This document shows positions 63,883 through 64,000 of a stretch of 64,000 nucleotides of DNA, one piece after another. The stretch's first letter is position 1. Each line of letters opens with the position of its first letter. The stretch comes from Bacteroides ndongoniae (lineage in GTDB: Bacteria; Bacteroidota; Bacteroidia; Bacteroidales; Bacteroidaceae), in contig NZ_FNVV01000013.1 of assembly GCF_900108345.1 (NCBI RefSeq), forward strand, positions 1,028,944-1,092,943, in the 5' to 3' direction. A program made the position numbers and the translations under genes. The notes below the pieces were generated by a model. It had not been told where the DNA came from and did no database searches. It saw only the letters and a program-made list of their open reading frames with translations.

Positions 63883-64000
63883 ATGGTGAAGCTGAACGAT
63901 TTGGTAATCATTGGAGTAGCGGCGGCCACAGTTGTCAGTTGTGCTCCGGCAAAGAATGAATACACTTCTTTTGAACTTTATCCGGTACGTTCCGGCAGTC
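63883..64000 (+). CDS. Start of a lipoprotein gene (3' end outside window)
   Basis: From the ATG at 63883 the first 39 residues form a lipoprotein signal (VIIGVAAATVVSC) followed by APAKNEYTSFELYPVRSGS. The frame runs off the window. The segment after the signal resembles the start of Bacteroides type I pullulanases, which often follow ruvC, but too little is present to be sure. Confidence 0.6.
   Translation, partial: MVKLNDLVIIGVAAATVVSCAPAKNEYTSFELYPVRSGS

Overview
The window is typical of a gut Bacteroidota chromosome, most likely Bacteroides or Phocaeicola. It has several SusC/SusD pairs, serine-type sulfatases, a TAnnTTTG-type -7 box before several genes, an IS982-family element and a tRNA gene without an encoded CCA. 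The sequence alone does not give the species.

Layout. (1) 1-17935, plus strand: a polysaccharide utilisation locus (PUL) entering from outside the window. It holds two SusC/SusD pairs, a PL12 heparin/heparan-sulfate lyase with its catalytic Asn, Tyr and His, two serine-type sulfatases, an alginate-lyase-like/GH88 fusion and a GH30 enzyme. A sulfated, uronic-acid-containing glycan of the heparan sulfate type is the best substrate guess. (2) 17936-18901: a gene-free stretch with a terminator, a 22-bp-period array, a 50-bp inverted repeat and a CCCAGTTAG palindrome. (3) 18902-22275: the sodium-pumping oxaloacetate decarboxylase operon oadG-oadA-oadB. (4) 22398-27290, minus strand: a LacI regulator, a GPH-type sugar transporter and a GH65 maltose phosphorylase. 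(5) 27688-31347: a GH53 galactanase and a GH2 beta-galactosidase. (6) 32133-41876: a starch locus, SusC-D-E-F-G, whose SusG amylase carries its catalytic residues at 388, 431 and 498. (7) 41950-55380: mostly ordinary genes (acetyltransferase, nitroreductase, DUF2520 protein, KdsC-like phosphatase, Maf, MATE pump, TPR protein, porin, pgk, nth, MFS transporter, pheS). (8) 55381-57612: a gene remnant, an IS982-family element with clear ends and target duplication, and an AraC regulator. (9) 57878-62555, minus strand: a rhamnose operon in the order rhaB-rhaA-rhaT-rhaD. (10) 62780 to the end: tRNA-Ala(GGC), a DUF4286 gene, ruvC and the start of a lipoprotein gene.

How the parts may work together. 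The same 14-bp LacI-type operator, TGCAATCGTTTGCA read in the direction of transcription, lies 54 nt before a putative -7 box of the regulator/transporter/maltose-phosphorylase operon and 55 nt before that of the starch locus. This suggests one LacI-family protein controls both extracellular starch breakdown and phosphorolytic use of maltose. Three arrays of a 22-bp unit and three copies of a second palindrome, all between genes, are the clearest unexplained structures.
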